A stretch of 64,000 nt of DNA from Streptomyces noursei (GTDB lineage: Bacteria; Actinomycetota; Actinomycetes; Streptomycetales; Streptomycetaceae): contig NZ_LWBU01000169.1 in assembly GCF_001646665.1 (NCBI RefSeq), forward strand, positions 126,468-190,467, written 5' to 3'. Positions within the stretch are counted from its first letter, which is position 1. The number at the start of each line of letters is the position of its first letter. Of the stretch, positions 49,098 through 59,038 are shown in pieces. The position numbers and the translations under genes are program-made. The notes beneath the pieces are model-generated. The model was given only the letters and a program-made list of their open reading frames with translations, searched no databases and was not told where the DNA came from.

Positions 49098-51272
49098 CTA
49101 GCGTCCGAGACGGCCGCGCACCATGCCGACCATCGCGTTGAGCTCCGCGATCCGCATCTTTCGGGCCCCGACGTAGAACACGCCCAACAGGACGATCCCA
49201 CCGCCCACGAGGGCCGCGAGCGACCCCAGGGCACCGTCGCCCAGGGCCTTGAGGATGGCGAAGGCCGCCGCGCCACCGAGGACGGCGCCGGGGACGGACG
49301 CCATGCTCAGCCGGGCGTAGGTGCGCACGACGTGGGCGCCGTCCAGGTCGCCGCCCAGCCGGTTGCGCAGCCGGCGCCACGCCACACCGACGCCGACGGC
49401 GTACGCGAGGCCGTAGGAGGCGGCCATGCCGACGACCGCCCACTGGGCGGGCAGGAGGACGTAGCAGGCGGCCGACGCCGCCGCGTTCACGGCGGCCACG
49501 ATCACGGTGTTGTAGAAGGGCGTCCGGGTGTCCTCGTAGGCGTAGAAGCCGCGCAGGACGACGTACTGGACGGAGTACGGGATGAGGCCGAGGCCGAAGG
49601 CCATCAGGATGAAGCCCATGCTCCGGGCGGCCTCGGTGCCGCTGGAGGCGTACAGCAGCGTGCACATCGGGACGCCGAGGGCCAGGAACGTGAAGGCGAC
49701 GGGCACGATCGCGACGGCGGAGTTCCGCAGCCCCTGCGAGATGTCGTCACGGACGGCGCCCGGGTCGTTGTCGTGGGCGGCACGCGAGATGCGCGGCAGC
49801 AGCGCGGCCATGACCGAGACGGTGATGATGGCCTGCGGCATGCCCCAGATGAGCTGGGCGTTGGAGTAGGCGAGGAAGCCCGCGCCGTCCTTGCCGGAGG
49901 CCTTGCCGGCCGCCGTGGCCAGCTGGGTCACCACGACCACACCGGCCTGGTTGGCGAGGACGAACAGGACGGTCCACTTGGCGAGTTTGACCGTCTTGCC
50001 GAGTCCGTGGCCCTTCCAGTCGAAGCGGGGGCGGAAGCGGAAGCCGGCCTCGCGCAGGTACGGGATCATCGCCAGCGACTGGACGACCAGGCCGAGCAGC
50101 GTGCCGATGCCCAGCAGGCGGATGCCCTCGTCGGGGATGGTCGTGACGCCCATCTGGGTCTCGGCGGAGGAGCCGTAGACCCAGATGAACATGGAGAAGG
50201 TGAAGATGACGACGATGTTGTTGAGGACGGGGGTCCACATCATCGCGCCGAACCGGCCCCGGGCGTTGAGGATCTGACCCATCACCACGTGCACGCCCAT
50301 GAAGAAGATGGTGGGCAAGCAGAAGCGGGCGAAGGTGACGGCCACACCGTTGGCGGCCGCGTCGCTCGCGATGGTGTCCGACATCGCCCGGATCAGCAGC
50401 GGAGCGCCGAACACCGCGAGGGTGACGATCACGCCCAGCGCCACCATCACCAGCGTCAGCAGCCGGTTGGCGTACGCCTCGCCGCCGTCCTCGTCGTCCT
50501 TCATCGAGCGGACGAGCTGGGGGACGAAGACCGAGTTGAGGCCGCCGCCGACGGTCAGGATGTAGATCATCGTGGGCAGGGTGGCGGCGATGGTGTACGC
50601 GTCACCGAGCAGCGCGGCGCCCAGGGCACCGGTGATCACCAGGCTGCGTACGAAGCCGGTCAGGCGGGAGACCAGCGTGCCGGCCGCCATCACGGCGCTC
50701 GACTTCAGCAGGCCGGACGCGCGGCCGCCCGACTTCTTCGGGGCGGGCGCGGCCGCCGGCGCCGGTTCGGGCTCCTGCGGGGCGGGCGGCTGCCCGTGGG
50801 CCTGCTGGTCGCGGTAGAGGTGCGCGAAGGCGTCCGGCTCGGGCTGCTCCTCGGCCGCGTGCGTGACGAGGTCGTCGACCCCGGTGAACTGAACGGTCCG
50901 GGCGTCGTCGCCGTAAGGAAGGAGGCGGGACGGTCCGTCGGGCTCGGGCGGCGGGGTCTGGGCCCAGACGCGGGGGTCGGGGGCGTACTGCGGCGCGGCG
51001 GGCTGCTGGTAGAGCGGCGCGGGTTCCTCGTAGGTGCCCGGGGGCGGCGGGGGGTGCGCCGCCCGGTCGTAGAGCGCCTCGCCGACCGGGTCCTGCGCGG
51101 CGAGGTCGTGGCTGCCGTACGGGTCCTGCTCGTAGGCGTGCTGGACGTACGGATCCGGGGCGGGCGGCTGTGCCGGGGGCGGGACGTGGCCCGCCGCGGG
51201 GAACGCCTCGCCGGAGGGCGCGCTGCCGCCGCCCGCGCCCTGACCGCGGTCACCGTCGTACGGCGCGTTCAT
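49098..51272 (-). CDS. murJ: Lipid II flippase MurJ (MviN)
   Basis: A 724-aa MOP-superfamily transporter that moves lipid II across the membrane. The first 185 residues are a Pro/Gln/Tyr/Asp-rich cytoplasmic extension. The remainder forms about 14 membrane helices beginning at SAVMAAGTLVSRLTGFVRSL and including PTMIYILTVGGGLNSVFVPQL. Unlike the mycobacterial protein it ends soon after the last helix, because the kinase-like part is the following gene. The ATG start is 46 bases from the DUF6049 stop. Confidence 0.96.
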   Translation of the reverse strand: MNAPYDGDRGQGAGGGSAPSGEAFPAAGHVPPPAQPPAPDPYVQHAYEQDPYGSHDLAAQDPVGEALYDRAAHPPPPPGTYEEPAPLYQQPAAPQYAPDPRVWAQTPPPEPDGPSRLLPYGDDARTVQFTGVDDLVTHAAEEQPEPDAFAHLYRDQQAHGQPPAPQEPEPAPAAAPAPKKSGGRASGLLKSSAVMAAGTLVSRLTGFVRSLVITGALGAALLGDAYTIAATLPTMIYILTVGGGLNSVFVPQLVRSMKDDEDGGEAYANRLLTLVMVALGVIVTLAVFGAPLLIRAMSDTIASDAAANGVAVTFARFCLPTIFFMGVHVVMGQILNARGRFGAMMWTPVLNNIVVIFTFSMFIWVYGSSAETQMGVTTIPDEGIRLLGIGTLLGLVVQSLAMIPYLREAGFRFRPRFDWKGHGLGKTVKLAKWTVLFVLANQAGVVVVTQLATAAGKASGKDGAGFLAYSNAQLIWGMPQAIITVSVMAALLPRISRAAHDNDPGAVRDDISQGLRNSAVAIVPVAFTFLALGVPMCTLLYASSGTEAARSMGFILMAFGLGLIPYSVQYVVLRGFYAYEDTRTPFYNTVIVAAVNAAASAACYVLLPAQWAVVGMAASYGLAYAVGVGVAWRRLRNRLGGDLDGAHVVRTYARLSMASVPGAVLGGAAAFAILKALGDGALGSLAALVGGGIVLLGVFYVGARKMRIAELNAMVGMVRGRLGR

Positions 51273-51318
51273 GGTTTACCCCACCTCATCGTCCCCGGCC
51301 GACCGGCCACGACATCGC

Positions 51319-53709
51319 TCAACGGTCCACTTTCTCACCCTGGCCCGACGGGTCGGTGCTTTGCGCTCCGGTGTCCGGCGTCGGGTCACTCGGCTGCTCG
51401 GGTTCGTCACTCCGCGCAGCCGGACCGTCGGCGTCCGGGTCCGTCTCCGCGTCGTCCTCCGGGTCCGCTTCCGCGTCCGCTTCCGCGCCGTCCCCGGCTT
51501 GCGGTTCCGCCTCCGGTGCGTCGCCCGCGTCCGCGTCGCGCGCGGCGGCGCGCTTGCGGTGGGTGTACATCCGGATGCCCGCGAGAGCGAGCAGCAGGAA
51601 GCCGCCGGCGATCACCAGCATCACCGTCGGCGTGATCTCGGAGACCTTCACGGTGAAGGTCATCGGCTTGCCGTACGGCTTGCCGTCCTCCGTGTACAGC
51701 TGGGCCGTCATCGGGACCGGACCGTTGGCGTTGGCGGACGCCGTGAACTTCACCGACTGGCTGTGCCCGCCGGCGATCGTCACCGGCAGCTCGGCCACGG
51801 CATCGCCGCCGTTCAGCTTCAGCCGGGTCGGCTTGGTCGACGTCAGGCGCAGCACGAGGTGCTCGACGTCCTGGAGCAGCTGGTTCTGGACCGTGACCGG
51901 GATGGTGGCGCTGCGCCCCGAGAGGGTGAGGTCGGACTTCTCGATCAGCTGGACCTCGGAGGTCAGGTCCAGCAGGTGGACCTGGACGCTCTGCCGGTAC
52001 GCCGCCGCCGGCTCGGCGCGGCCGCGCCAGGACGTCGACATCTCCCGGTTGATCGCGTTGCCGAAGGGCGTCACGACCCGGGACGCCATGGTCAGGATGA
52101 CCTTGAAGTTGTCCAGGGTGTCCTGGGTGACCTTCATGGCCTGGAAGGCCTGCACGGGCAGCTCCCGCTTGCGGAGCTTGGCCGGGTACTTCCGGGCGCC
52201 CGGGACCTTCGTCGTGGCCCGGTCGTCGGGCTTGGCCGCGGCCGCCGTGAGCAGGTCGCTGGGCTGGGACCAGCGCTGGGCGGACAGGGCGCGCAGTGCG
52301 GTGGCCATCGACTGGGCCTGCGCGGCGGTCGGCATCCGCTGCGGGGCGACCACGATGCTGCGCAGCTTGCCCGGCTGCTGCTGGGTCACCGCGAGGGTGT
52401 GGGCGAGGAACTGCTGGACGGCCAGCGTCGAGTCGCCCGCCCGCGTCATGTCGCCCTCGAAGGCCGTGGACAGTGACGCGTCGGCCACGACGGCGGTGGT
52501 GCCGCCGCCGATGGGACGAGCGGCGTTGGGCGTGTACGGCAGCTCGTCGCGGATGCTGTCGTTACGGGCGATCACCTTGTCGGCACCCGCGGAGGTGGCG
52601 ATATCGATGATCGACGGGTCGACCGCCCCGTCGACCGGCCAGGCGAAGTCGACCGACGGCTTCACATGGAGGATCGTCTCCACCGTGCTCTCGGCCACCT
52701 CGGTGGCCGGCTGGAGGTGGCTCAGCGAGCCGGAGACGTCCTTGCCCCGGTGGGCCAGGGACGCCAGGTCGGGGTCGGCGTAGGGCAGCGCCACCACCTT
52801 GTCGTCCTGCACGGCCTTGTCCAGGCTGTTCAGCCACTGCTTGGCGATGGCCTGGTTCCTGCCGGGGACCCGTTCGTCGCCCTCCTTGACCTGGTAGTTC
52901 CGGGTCATCGCGTCGACGGTGGCGAGCAGGTCGGGGTCGACGACCCAGGTGACGGGAAGCTCGGCGCCGAGCGCGACCAGCCGCTCCAGCCGTCCGCCCG
53001 GCGCGAGCTCCGCGGCCAGTTCGTCGTCCTCGAACACCGGCGTCTGCTGGTCGTCCGAGCCGGTCTCCGCCGACAGGTGCGTCGAGGAGATCAACGGCCA
53101 GAGGTACGTGACCTGCGTCTTCTTCTCGGTTGCTTCGGGCTGCCAGGGCAGCAGCGTCCGCTCGATGCCCAGCACCCGGTCGTAGCGGGCGCTCGCCGTC
53201 CGGCCCGTGAGGGAGACCCCGAGCTGGTAGACCCCTTCGTCGTCGAGGCCCAGCTTCTCGACCGGCACCGCGAGGGTGAAGTCCTTGCTGATGCCGGCCG
53301 CGAGCTTGGGGATCTTGACGCTGTAGGGCCCACCGAGTGCCGCCCCGTCGTCACCCGGCGTGAAACCGGTGCGCTTGGCCACCGCGTCGATCTCGCCCCG
53401 GTTGCCCATCCGGGAGCCGAGGCGAAGGTCGATCTGTGCCGCGCTGACCGTCTCCTTGCCCCGGTTGGTCACGGTGCCGCTGATCGTGAGGGTGTCCCCC
53501 TCGACCGGCGTGGTGGGGGCCAACGTGTCCAGGGACACATCGACGGTCCGGGACGGGGAGGCCTTCTCGGCGGCCGACGCGGGGGGCGCGGCGGGGACGT
53601 ACAACAGGCCTGCCAGAAGCGGCGCACCCATCAGGGCGGAGGCCGCACGCCGTAGCCACCGCCGGGCAGGAGAGCGACTCGTGCTCTGGAAGTCTGCCGC
53701 CTCGGCCAC
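51319..53709 (-). CDS. DUF6049 family secreted membrane-anchored protein
   Basis: A 796-aa exported protein. The signal sequence has a twin-Arg-like RRWLRRAASAL then a hydrophobic core and ASAAEK. Beta-sandwich regions (for example TISGTVTNRGKE) are followed by a long alpha/beta domain with YLWPLISSTH and WVVDPDLLATVDAM, a C-terminal membrane helix (about 697-716) and an acidic Asp/Glu/Ala tail in the cytoplasm. DUF6049 proteins sit beside murJ in Streptomyces; their function is unknown. The GTG at 53709 matches the signal peptide; the frame continues upstream but is then antisense to the cca promoter. Confidence 0.88.
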   Translation of the reverse strand: MAEAADFQSTSRSPARRWLRRAASALMGAPLLAGLLYVPAAPPASAAEKASPSRTVDVSLDTLAPTTPVEGDTLTISGTVTNRGKETVSAAQIDLRLGSRMGNRGEIDAVAKRTGFTPGDDGAALGGPYSVKIPKLAAGISKDFTLAVPVEKLGLDDEGVYQLGVSLTGRTASARYDRVLGIERTLLPWQPEATEKKTQVTYLWPLISSTHLSAETGSDDQQTPVFEDDELAAELAPGGRLERLVALGAELPVTWVVDPDLLATVDAMTRNYQVKEGDERVPGRNQAIAKQWLNSLDKAVQDDKVVALPYADPDLASLAHRGKDVSGSLSHLQPATEVAESTVETILHVKPSVDFAWPVDGAVDPSIIDIATSAGADKVIARNDSIRDELPYTPNAARPIGGGTTAVVADASLSTAFEGDMTRAGDSTLAVQQFLAHTLAVTQQQPGKLRSIVVAPQRMPTAAQAQSMATALRALSAQRWSQPSDLLTAAAAKPDDRATTKVPGARKYPAKLRKRELPVQAFQAMKVTQDTLDNFKVILTMASRVVTPFGNAINREMSTSWRGRAEPAAAYRQSVQVHLLDLTSEVQLIEKSDLTLSGRSATIPVTVQNQLLQDVEHLVLRLTSTKPTRLKLNGGDAVAELPVTIAGGHSQSVKFTASANANGPVPMTAQLYTEDGKPYGKPMTFTVKVSEITPTVMLVIAGGFLLLALAGIRMYTHRKRAAARDADAGDAPEAEPQAGDGAEADAEADPEDDAETDPDADGPAARSDEPEQPSDPTPDTGAQSTDPSGQGEKVDR

Positions 53710-53915
53710 GCGCTCGCCCGTCCTCGTCGTCTGTTGCCGGTGGTGGTTCGTCGGATCCTGCGTCCACGCATGGTAACGAGGAGCGCCGGGGCTAAGTGCC
53801 GCGGACTGCTCCACATGATCGGGCACGGAGCGGGCCGGCGGAGCCCGGAGGCGGACGCCGGGGCCGCTGGAAACCGGGACGCCGCCGCGGGTCGCGGCAC
53901 GTACCCTTTTCTGTT

Positions 53916-55382
53916 GTGCCGAACGCCAACGAAGACAACCCGACTGCACTGAGCCAGGTGCAACGCCGCGCGGTCAGTGAACTACTGCGCGTGTCCCCTG
54001 TAGCCGATGATCTCGCCCGCCGCTTCCAGGAGGCCGGGTTCGCGCTCGCCCTGGTCGGCGGATCGGTACGGGACGCCCTGCTCGGCCGGCTCGGCAACGA
54101 CCTGGACTTCACCACCGACGCCCGGCCCGAGGACGTTCTGAAGATCGTCCGGCCATGGGCCGACGCGGTGTGGGAGGTCGGGATCGCCTTCGGCACGGTG
54201 GGCGCACAGAAGGCCGCCCGCGGCGGGGACGGCGAGCAGGTCTTCCAGATCGAGATCACGACGTACCGCTCCGAGGCGTACGACCGGACCTCCCGCAAGC
54301 CAGAGGTCTCCTACGGTGACTCCATCGAGGAGGACCTGGTCCGTCGGGACTTCACCGTGAACGCGATGGCCGTCGCTCTGCCGGAGAAGGAGTTCATCGA
54401 CCCGCACGGTGGCCTGGAGGACCTGGCGGAGCGTGTCCTGAGGACTCCGGGAACGCCCGAGGAGTCCTTCTCCGACGATCCGCTGCGGATGATGCGGGCC
54501 GCTCGCTTCGCCGCGCAGCTGGACTTCGAGGTCGCCCCCGACGTCGTGGACGCGATGAAGCGGATGGCCGAGCGCATCGAGATCGTCTCCGCCGAACGGG
54601 TCCGGGAGGAGTTCAACAAGCTGCTCCTCTCCGCGAACCCGCGCAAGGGCCTGGGTCTGCTGGTCGACAGTGGACTCGCCCAGCGGGTCCTGCCGGAGCT
54701 GCCCGCGCTGCGGCTCGAGAGCGACGAGCATCACCGGCACAAGGACGTCTACGAGCACTCGCTCACCGTGCTGGAGCAGGCGATCGACCTGGAGGAGGAC
54801 GGTCCCGACCTGGTACTCCGGCTGGCAGCCCTCCTGCACGACATCGGCAAGCCGCGGACACGCCGCTTCGAGTCCGACGGGCGGGTCTCCTTCCACCACC
54901 ACGAGGTGGTGGGCGCGAAGATGACCAAGAAGCGCATGGTGGCGCTGAAGTACTCCAACGACATGGTCAAGGACGTCTCGCGCCTGGTGGAGCTGCACCT
55001 GCGGTTCCACGGCTACGGCACCGGCGAGTGGACCGACTCCGCCGTGCGTCGCTATGTGCGCGACGCCGGGCCGCTGCTGAGCCGTCTGCACAAGCTGACC
55101 CGTTCGGACTGCACCACCCGCAACAAGCGCAAGGCGGCTGCTCTCTCCCGCGCCTACGACGGCTTGGAGGAGCGCATCGCCAAGCTGCAGGAGCAGGAGG
55201 AGCTGGACGCCATCCGCCCCGACCTCGACGGCAACCAGATCCAGGAGATCCTCGGCATCCGTCCGGGACCGGCGGTGGGCCAGGCGTACAAGTTCCTTCT
55301 GGAGCTGCGCCTGGAGAACGGCCCGATGGAGCACGGTGACGCGGTCGCCGCGCTGAAGGAGTGGTGGGCCGCTCAGAACTGA
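53916..55382 (+). CDS. cca: CCA tRNA nucleotidyltransferase
   Basis: A 488-aa class II enzyme that adds or repairs the CCA end of tRNAs; none of the three tRNAs in this window encodes CCA, which fits the need. It has LVGGSVRDALLGR and DLDFTTDA (catalytic Asp pair), the RRDFTVNAMA motif, and an HD domain (LLHDIGKPRTRR). The GTG at 53916 lacks a ribosome site, and a TACCCT hexamer ends eight bases upstream, so the mRNA may be leaderless. It is divergent from the DUF6049 gene. Confidence 0.96.
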   Translation: MPNANEDNPTALSQVQRRAVSELLRVSPVADDLARRFQEAGFALALVGGSVRDALLGRLGNDLDFTTDARPEDVLKIVRPWADAVWEVGIAFGTVGAQKAARGGDGEQVFQIEITTYRSEAYDRTSRKPEVSYGDSIEEDLVRRDFTVNAMAVALPEKEFIDPHGGLEDLAERVLRTPGTPEESFSDDPLRMMRAARFAAQLDFEVAPDVVDAMKRMAERIEIVSAERVREEFNKLLLSANPRKGLGLLVDSGLAQRVLPELPALRLESDEHHRHKDVYEHSLTVLEQAIDLEEDGPDLVLRLAALLHDIGKPRTRRFESDGRVSFHHHEVVGAKMTKKRMVALKYSNDMVKDVSRLVELHLRFHGYGTGEWTDSAVRRYVRDAGPLLSRLHKLTRSDCTTRNKRKAAALSRAYDGLEERIAKLQEQEELDAIRPDLDGNQIQEILGIRPGPAVGQAYKFLLELRLENGPMEHGDAVAALKEWWAAQN

Positions 55383-55396
55383 GACAGCCCGGGGCC

Positions 55397-55422
55397 GGTC
55401 ATGTTTCACGTGAAACATGACC
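55397..55422. promoter_or_regulatory. parS: parS site 5 inside a 26-base perfect palindrome
   Basis: Core GTTTCACGTGAAAC at 55403-55416. The palindrome extends perfectly to 13 bases on each side, beyond the 16-base parS consensus. Lies just after cca. Confidence 0.95.
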
Positions 55423-55441
55423 TCCGCCGATGTACGGCATC

Positions 55442-55473
55442 GAGGGCGATGTTTCACGTGAAACATCGCCCTC
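55442..55473. promoter_or_regulatory. parS: parS site 6 inside a 32-base perfect palindrome
   Basis: Core GTTTCACGTGAAAC at 55451-55464; perfect symmetry extends to 16 bases on each side. With site 5, it fills the 96-base gap between the convergent cca and MFS genes, where it may also act as a terminator. Confidence 0.95.
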
Positions 55474-55478
55474 CGTCA

Positions 55479-56747
55479 TCAGCGCAGGGCGTTCCCCCGC
55501 CTCCAGCGCTCCAGAGTGAGCGCGACTCCGGCGTACAGAGCGGCGACCAGGACGATCAACGGCACCGATCGGCCGTCCGGGGGCAGCATCAGGGCGGAAA
55601 TCCCGGCCGCGCCGACGAAGGCCGCGTTGTAGAGGACGTCGTACAGCGAGAAGACACGCCCCCGGTAGGCGTCGTCCACCGCGAGCTGGACCACCGTGTC
55701 CGTGGCGATCTTGGATCCCTGGGTGACCAGTCCGAGCACGAAAGCGGCGACCAGTATGGGCAGCGGGGCGAAGAGCAGCCCCAGCGTCGGCGCCAGGACC
55801 GCGGCGGAGGCGGCGCAGAGCACCATCCAGCCGCCCTGCCCCAGCCGCTCGACCGCCCAGGGGGACAGAACGGCGGCGGCGAAGAAGCCGGCGCCCGAGG
55901 CGCCGACGGCCAGCCCCAGCAGCGCGAGCCCTTCCGACTCGGTCGACGACCAGGCGTACCGGCAGAGCATCAGCACCATCACGGTCAGCGCGCCGTAGCA
56001 GAAGCGCATCACCGTCATCGCGGCGAGCACCCGGGCCGCCGCCCGCCGCCGGCCGAGGTGACGTAGGCCGCCGATCAGTCCCTTGGCCGTGGAGGCGAGC
56101 GCGGCCACCAGGCGCGGCTGAACCACCTCGGGGTCCGGCCCCAGCAGCTCGCGGCCGATGCGCAGGGAGGCGAGGGCCGAACAGAGGTAGAGACAGGCGC
56201 CGAGGAGCACCACCGCCGCATCGGAGTCCGTACCCGTCAGTCGCATGAGGAAGGCCAGCCCGCCGCCCGCTGTCGCGGCGAGCGTGCCAGCGGTGGGCGA
56301 GAGCGAGTTGGCCATGACGAGCCGGTCGTCGTCCACGACGCGGGGCAGGGCAGCCGAGAGCCCGGCGAGGACGAACCGGTTGACGGCCGTGACGGAGAGC
56401 GCGGACGCGTAGAAGAGCCAGTCGGGCACGGAGGCCAGGATCAGGAAGGCCGTGCCGGCCGCGAGCACGGCCCGCAGCAGATTGCCGTAGAGGAAGACCT
56501 GCCGGCGCTGCCAGCGGTCGAGCAGGACGCCCGCGAACGGGCCGACCAACGAGTACGGCAGCAGCAGGACCGCCATGGCGGAGGCGATCGCGGCGGGCGA
56601 GGTCTGCTTCTCGGGGGAGAACACGACGTACGTCGCGAGCGCGACCTGGTAGACGCCGTCGGCGCACTGGGAGAGCAGTCGTACGGCCAGGAGGCGGCGG
56701 AAGTCGGTCACGCGCACGAGTACGCGCAGATCACGTACGACAGGCAT
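55479..56747 (-). CDS. MFS transporter
   Basis: A 422-aa major facilitator protein with about 12 membrane helices. The loop 2-3 motif reads GVLLDRWQRRQV, a version of the MFS motif A, and PYSLVGPFAG precedes it. It looks like the MFS_3/enterobactin-exporter-type subgroup; the substrate is unknown. The ATG at 56747 (MPVVRDLRVLVRVTDFRRLL) is preferred over further-upstream in-frame starts that fall in the ino1 terminator. Probably expressed alone. Confidence 0.9.
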   Translation of the reverse strand: MPVVRDLRVLVRVTDFRRLLAVRLLSQCADGVYQVALATYVVFSPEKQTSPAAIASAMAVLLLPYSLVGPFAGVLLDRWQRRQVFLYGNLLRAVLAAGTAFLILASVPDWLFYASALSVTAVNRFVLAGLSAALPRVVDDDRLVMANSLSPTAGTLAATAGGGLAFLMRLTGTDSDAAVVLLGACLYLCSALASLRIGRELLGPDPEVVQPRLVAALASTAKGLIGGLRHLGRRRAAARVLAAMTVMRFCYGALTVMVLMLCRYAWSSTESEGLALLGLAVGASGAGFFAAAVLSPWAVERLGQGGWMVLCAASAAVLAPTLGLLFAPLPILVAAFVLGLVTQGSKIATDTVVQLAVDDAYRGRVFSLYDVLYNAAFVGAAGISALMLPPDGRSVPLIVLVAALYAGVALTLERWRRGNALR

Positions 56748-56765
56748 GGCAGCAAGGGTCACACA

Positions 56766-56806
56766 CGCCGAAGGCCCCCGGGCAGATGCCACGGGGACCT
56801 TCGGCG
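56766..56806 (-). terminator. Terminator after ino1
   Basis: A 15-bp stem with one mismatch (56766-56780 with 56792-56806), beginning 14 bases beyond the ino1 stop on the minus strand and just upstream of the MFS gene. Confidence 0.82.
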
Positions 56807-56819
56807 AGTGGGGTGAGCC

Positions 56820-57902
56820 TTAGCGCTCGACCTCGCCCTGGATGAACTTCTCGACGTTCTCACGGGCCACGTCGTCGAAGTACTGGACCGGCGGGGACTT
56901 CATGAAGTACGAGGACGCGGAGAGGATCGGGCCGCCGATGCCCCGGTCCTTGGCGATCTTCGCGGCGCGCAGGGCGTCGATGATGACACCGGCCGAGTTC
57001 GGGGAGTCCCAGACCTCGAGCTTGTACTCGAGGTTCAGCGGGACGTCACCGAAGGCGCGGCCCTCGAGGCGGACGTAGGCCCACTTGCGGTCGTCCAGCC
57101 AGGCCACGTAGTCGGACGGGCCGATGTGGACGTTGTTCTCGCCGAGGTCCCGGTCGGGGATCTGGGAGGTGACGGCCTGCGTCTTGGAGATCTTCTTGGA
57201 CTCCAGGCGCTCGCGCTCGAGCATGTTCTTGAAGTCCATGTTGCCGCCGACGTTCAGCTGCATCGTGCGGTCCAGGATGACGCCCCGGTCCTCGAACAGC
57301 TTCGCCATGACGCGGTGCGTGATGGTGGCGCCGACCTGCGACTTGATGTCGTCACCGACGATCGGCACACCGGCCTCGGTGAACTTGTCCGCCCACTCCT
57401 TGGTGCCGGCGATGAAGACCGGGAGGGCGTTGACGAAGGCGACCTTGGCGTCGATGGCGCACTGGGCGTAGAACTTCGCCGCGTCCTCGGAACCGACCGG
57501 CAGGTAGCAGACGAGGACGTCGACCTGCTTGTCCTTGAGGACCTGGACGACGTCGACCGGCGCCTCGGCGGACTCCTCGATGGTCTGGCGGTAGTACTTG
57601 CCCAGGCCGTCCAGGGTGTGGCCGCGCTGGACGGTCACGCCCGACGCCGGCACGTCGCAGATCTTGATGGTGTTGTTCTCGCTGGCGCCGATGGCGTCCG
57701 CGAGGTCAAGACCCACCTTCTTCGCGTCCACGTCGAAGGCGGCCACGAACTCGACGTCCCGGACGTGGTACTCGCCGAACTGCACGTGCATCAGACCCGG
57801 CACCTTGGCCGCCGGGTCGGCGTCCTTGTAGTACTCGACGCCCTGCACGAGCGAGGCGGCGCAGTTGCCCACGCCGACGATGGCTACGCGAACCGAACCC
57901 AT
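56820..57902 (-). CDS. ino1: Inositol-3-phosphate synthase
   Basis: A 360-aa NAD-dependent enzyme that makes inositol 3-phosphate from glucose 6-phosphate, feeding phosphatidylinositol and mycothiol. The NAD motif [12 protein letters not shown] is at the N-terminus; [28 protein letters not shown] and [10 protein letters not shown] are conserved active-site segments. Length is that of the short actinobacterial class. It is 49 bases downstream of the PadR gene on the same strand, so probably one transcript under the palindromic operator at 58718-58738. Confidence 0.97.
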   Translation of the reverse strand: MGSVRVAIVGVGNCAASLVQGVEYYKDADPAAKVPGLMHVQFGEYHVRDVEFVAAFDVDAKKVGLDLADAIGASENNTIKICDVPASGVTVQRGHTLDGLGKYYRQTIEESAEAPVDVVQVLKDKQVDVLVCYLPVGSEDAAKFYAQCAIDAKVAFVNALPVFIAGTKEWADKFTEAGVPIVGDDIKSQVGATITHRVMAKLFEDRGVILDRTMQLNVGGNMDFKNMLERERLESKKISKTQAVTSQIPDRDLGENNVHIGPSDYVAWLDDRKWAYVRLEGRAFGDVPLNLEYKLEVWDSPNSAGVIIDALRAAKIAKDRGIGGPILSASSYFMKSPPVQYFDDVARENVEKFIQGEVER

Positions 57903-57951
57903 TCCGGTTGCTCCCTGTGTTGATCTTCGAAGCCCTGCAGGTCGCAGGGCC

Positions 57952-58668
57952 TCACTTGGCGGTGTCGTCGGACGGATCCGGCCGGGTACTGCCCCCGTGC
58001 CGGGGCAGGCCGCCCGTCTCTCCAGATGTGTCGTCCTGCTGAGCATCGGCGGAGCCCTCGGGGGCCCGGTCGGCCTTCGGGGCGCCGGGACCGGTCCTGC
58101 GCTGGTCCCGCCCCGCCCGCTCGCTCTCGATGAGCTCGTTCAGCCAGCGCACTTCGCGCTCCACGGACTCCATGCCGTGCCGCTGCAGCTCGAGCGTGTA
58201 GTCGTCCAGGCGCTCCCGCGTACGGGCGAGGGAGGCGCGCATCTTCTCCAGACGCTCTTCCAGACGGCTGCGCCGGCCTTCCAGCACCCGCATCCGCACC
58301 TCGCGCTCCGTCTGGCCGAAGAAGGCGAAACGGGCGGCGAAGTGCTCGTCCTCCCAGGAATCCGGTCCGGTGTGGGACAGGAGCTCCTCGAAGTGCTCCT
58401 TACCTTCGGCCGTCAGCCGGTAGACGATCTTGGCGCGGCGGCCCGCGAGCGAGGCGGCGAGAGCGTCCTCCGGGGCGCTGCCCGGTTCCTCGATCAACCA
58501 GCCGTTTGCGACCAGCGTCTTGAGGCAGGGGTAAAGGGTCCCGTAACTGAAGGCCCGGAAGATCCCCAGCGACGTGTTGAGCCGCTTGCGCAGCTCGTAC
58601 CCGTGCATCGGGGCTTCGCGGAGCAGGCCGAGGACGGCGAACTCGAGGATGCCGGAGCGTCTGCTCAT
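57952..58668 (-). CDS. PadR family transcriptional regulator
   Basis: A 238-aa regulator. The N-terminal winged helix (about 1-90) reads [24 protein letters not shown] and [13 protein letters not shown], the PadR signature. The following helical domain (about 100-175) is Arg/Glu-rich and should form the dimerisation coiled coil. The tail is Pro/Asp/Gly-rich and disordered. The ATG has GGAGGAGGGCGAGG upstream. A perfect palindrome 50 bases before the start suggests autorepression, with ino1 as co-regulated gene. Confidence 0.93.
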   Translation of the reverse strand: MSRRSGILEFAVLGLLREAPMHGYELRKRLNTSLGIFRAFSYGTLYPCLKTLVANGWLIEEPGSAPEDALAASLAGRRAKIVYRLTAEGKEHFEELLSHTGPDSWEDEHFAARFAFFGQTEREVRMRVLEGRRSRLEERLEKMRASLARTRERLDDYTLELQRHGMESVEREVRWLNELIESERAGRDQRRTGPGAPKADRAPEGSADAQQDDTSGETGGLPRHGGSTRPDPSDDTAK

Positions 58669-58717
58669 CCCTCGCCCTCCTCCGCCTTCGCGTGCCACCC
58701 GGCTCTTATGCCGTGCT

Positions 58718-58738
58718 GATGTATCGACTCGATACATC
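58718..58738. promoter_or_regulatory. Palindromic operator upstream of padR-ino1
   Basis: A perfect 21-base palindrome: GATGTATCGA, central C, then its inverted copy. PadR operators commonly have ATGTAT...ATACAT half-sites. Position 50 bases before the PadR start fits promoter occlusion; the divergent PBP gene begins 300 bases away. Confidence 0.8.
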
Positions 58739-59038
58739 CTGACGATAGAACGGCCCGGCACCCCCGACAAGGGCGGCTAGGGTGAGCGGCGTCACATCGT
58801 CAATTCGCAGTAAACGACTTGCCTGATTTGGGATGAACTTCGGTCCTCAGGGGTTTTTGACCGTGCGTAGTCTGTGCGGCATGCACACCAGTGGGAACCA
58901 TGCGACGCCAGTAGGCGTCCTCGTTCTGAGTGCATCGCGGATGAGCCCCAGCCAGGGCTGGTCCGTAACCATTTCGGGGGGACCGGAACTCAGCTGCCGC
59001 TTCCAGGCGTACTCGCCTGCCCGAGGAGTAGTCGTTCG
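58739..59038. other. Intergenic region between padR operator and the class A PBP
   Basis: About 300 bases holding the PBP promoter(s). An AT-richer stretch at 58795-58865 (for example TTTTTGACC at 58854-58862) is the likely zone; no -10/-35 pair is convincing. A GAGGAG ribosome site precedes the PBP start. No small gene recognised. Confidence 0.45.
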
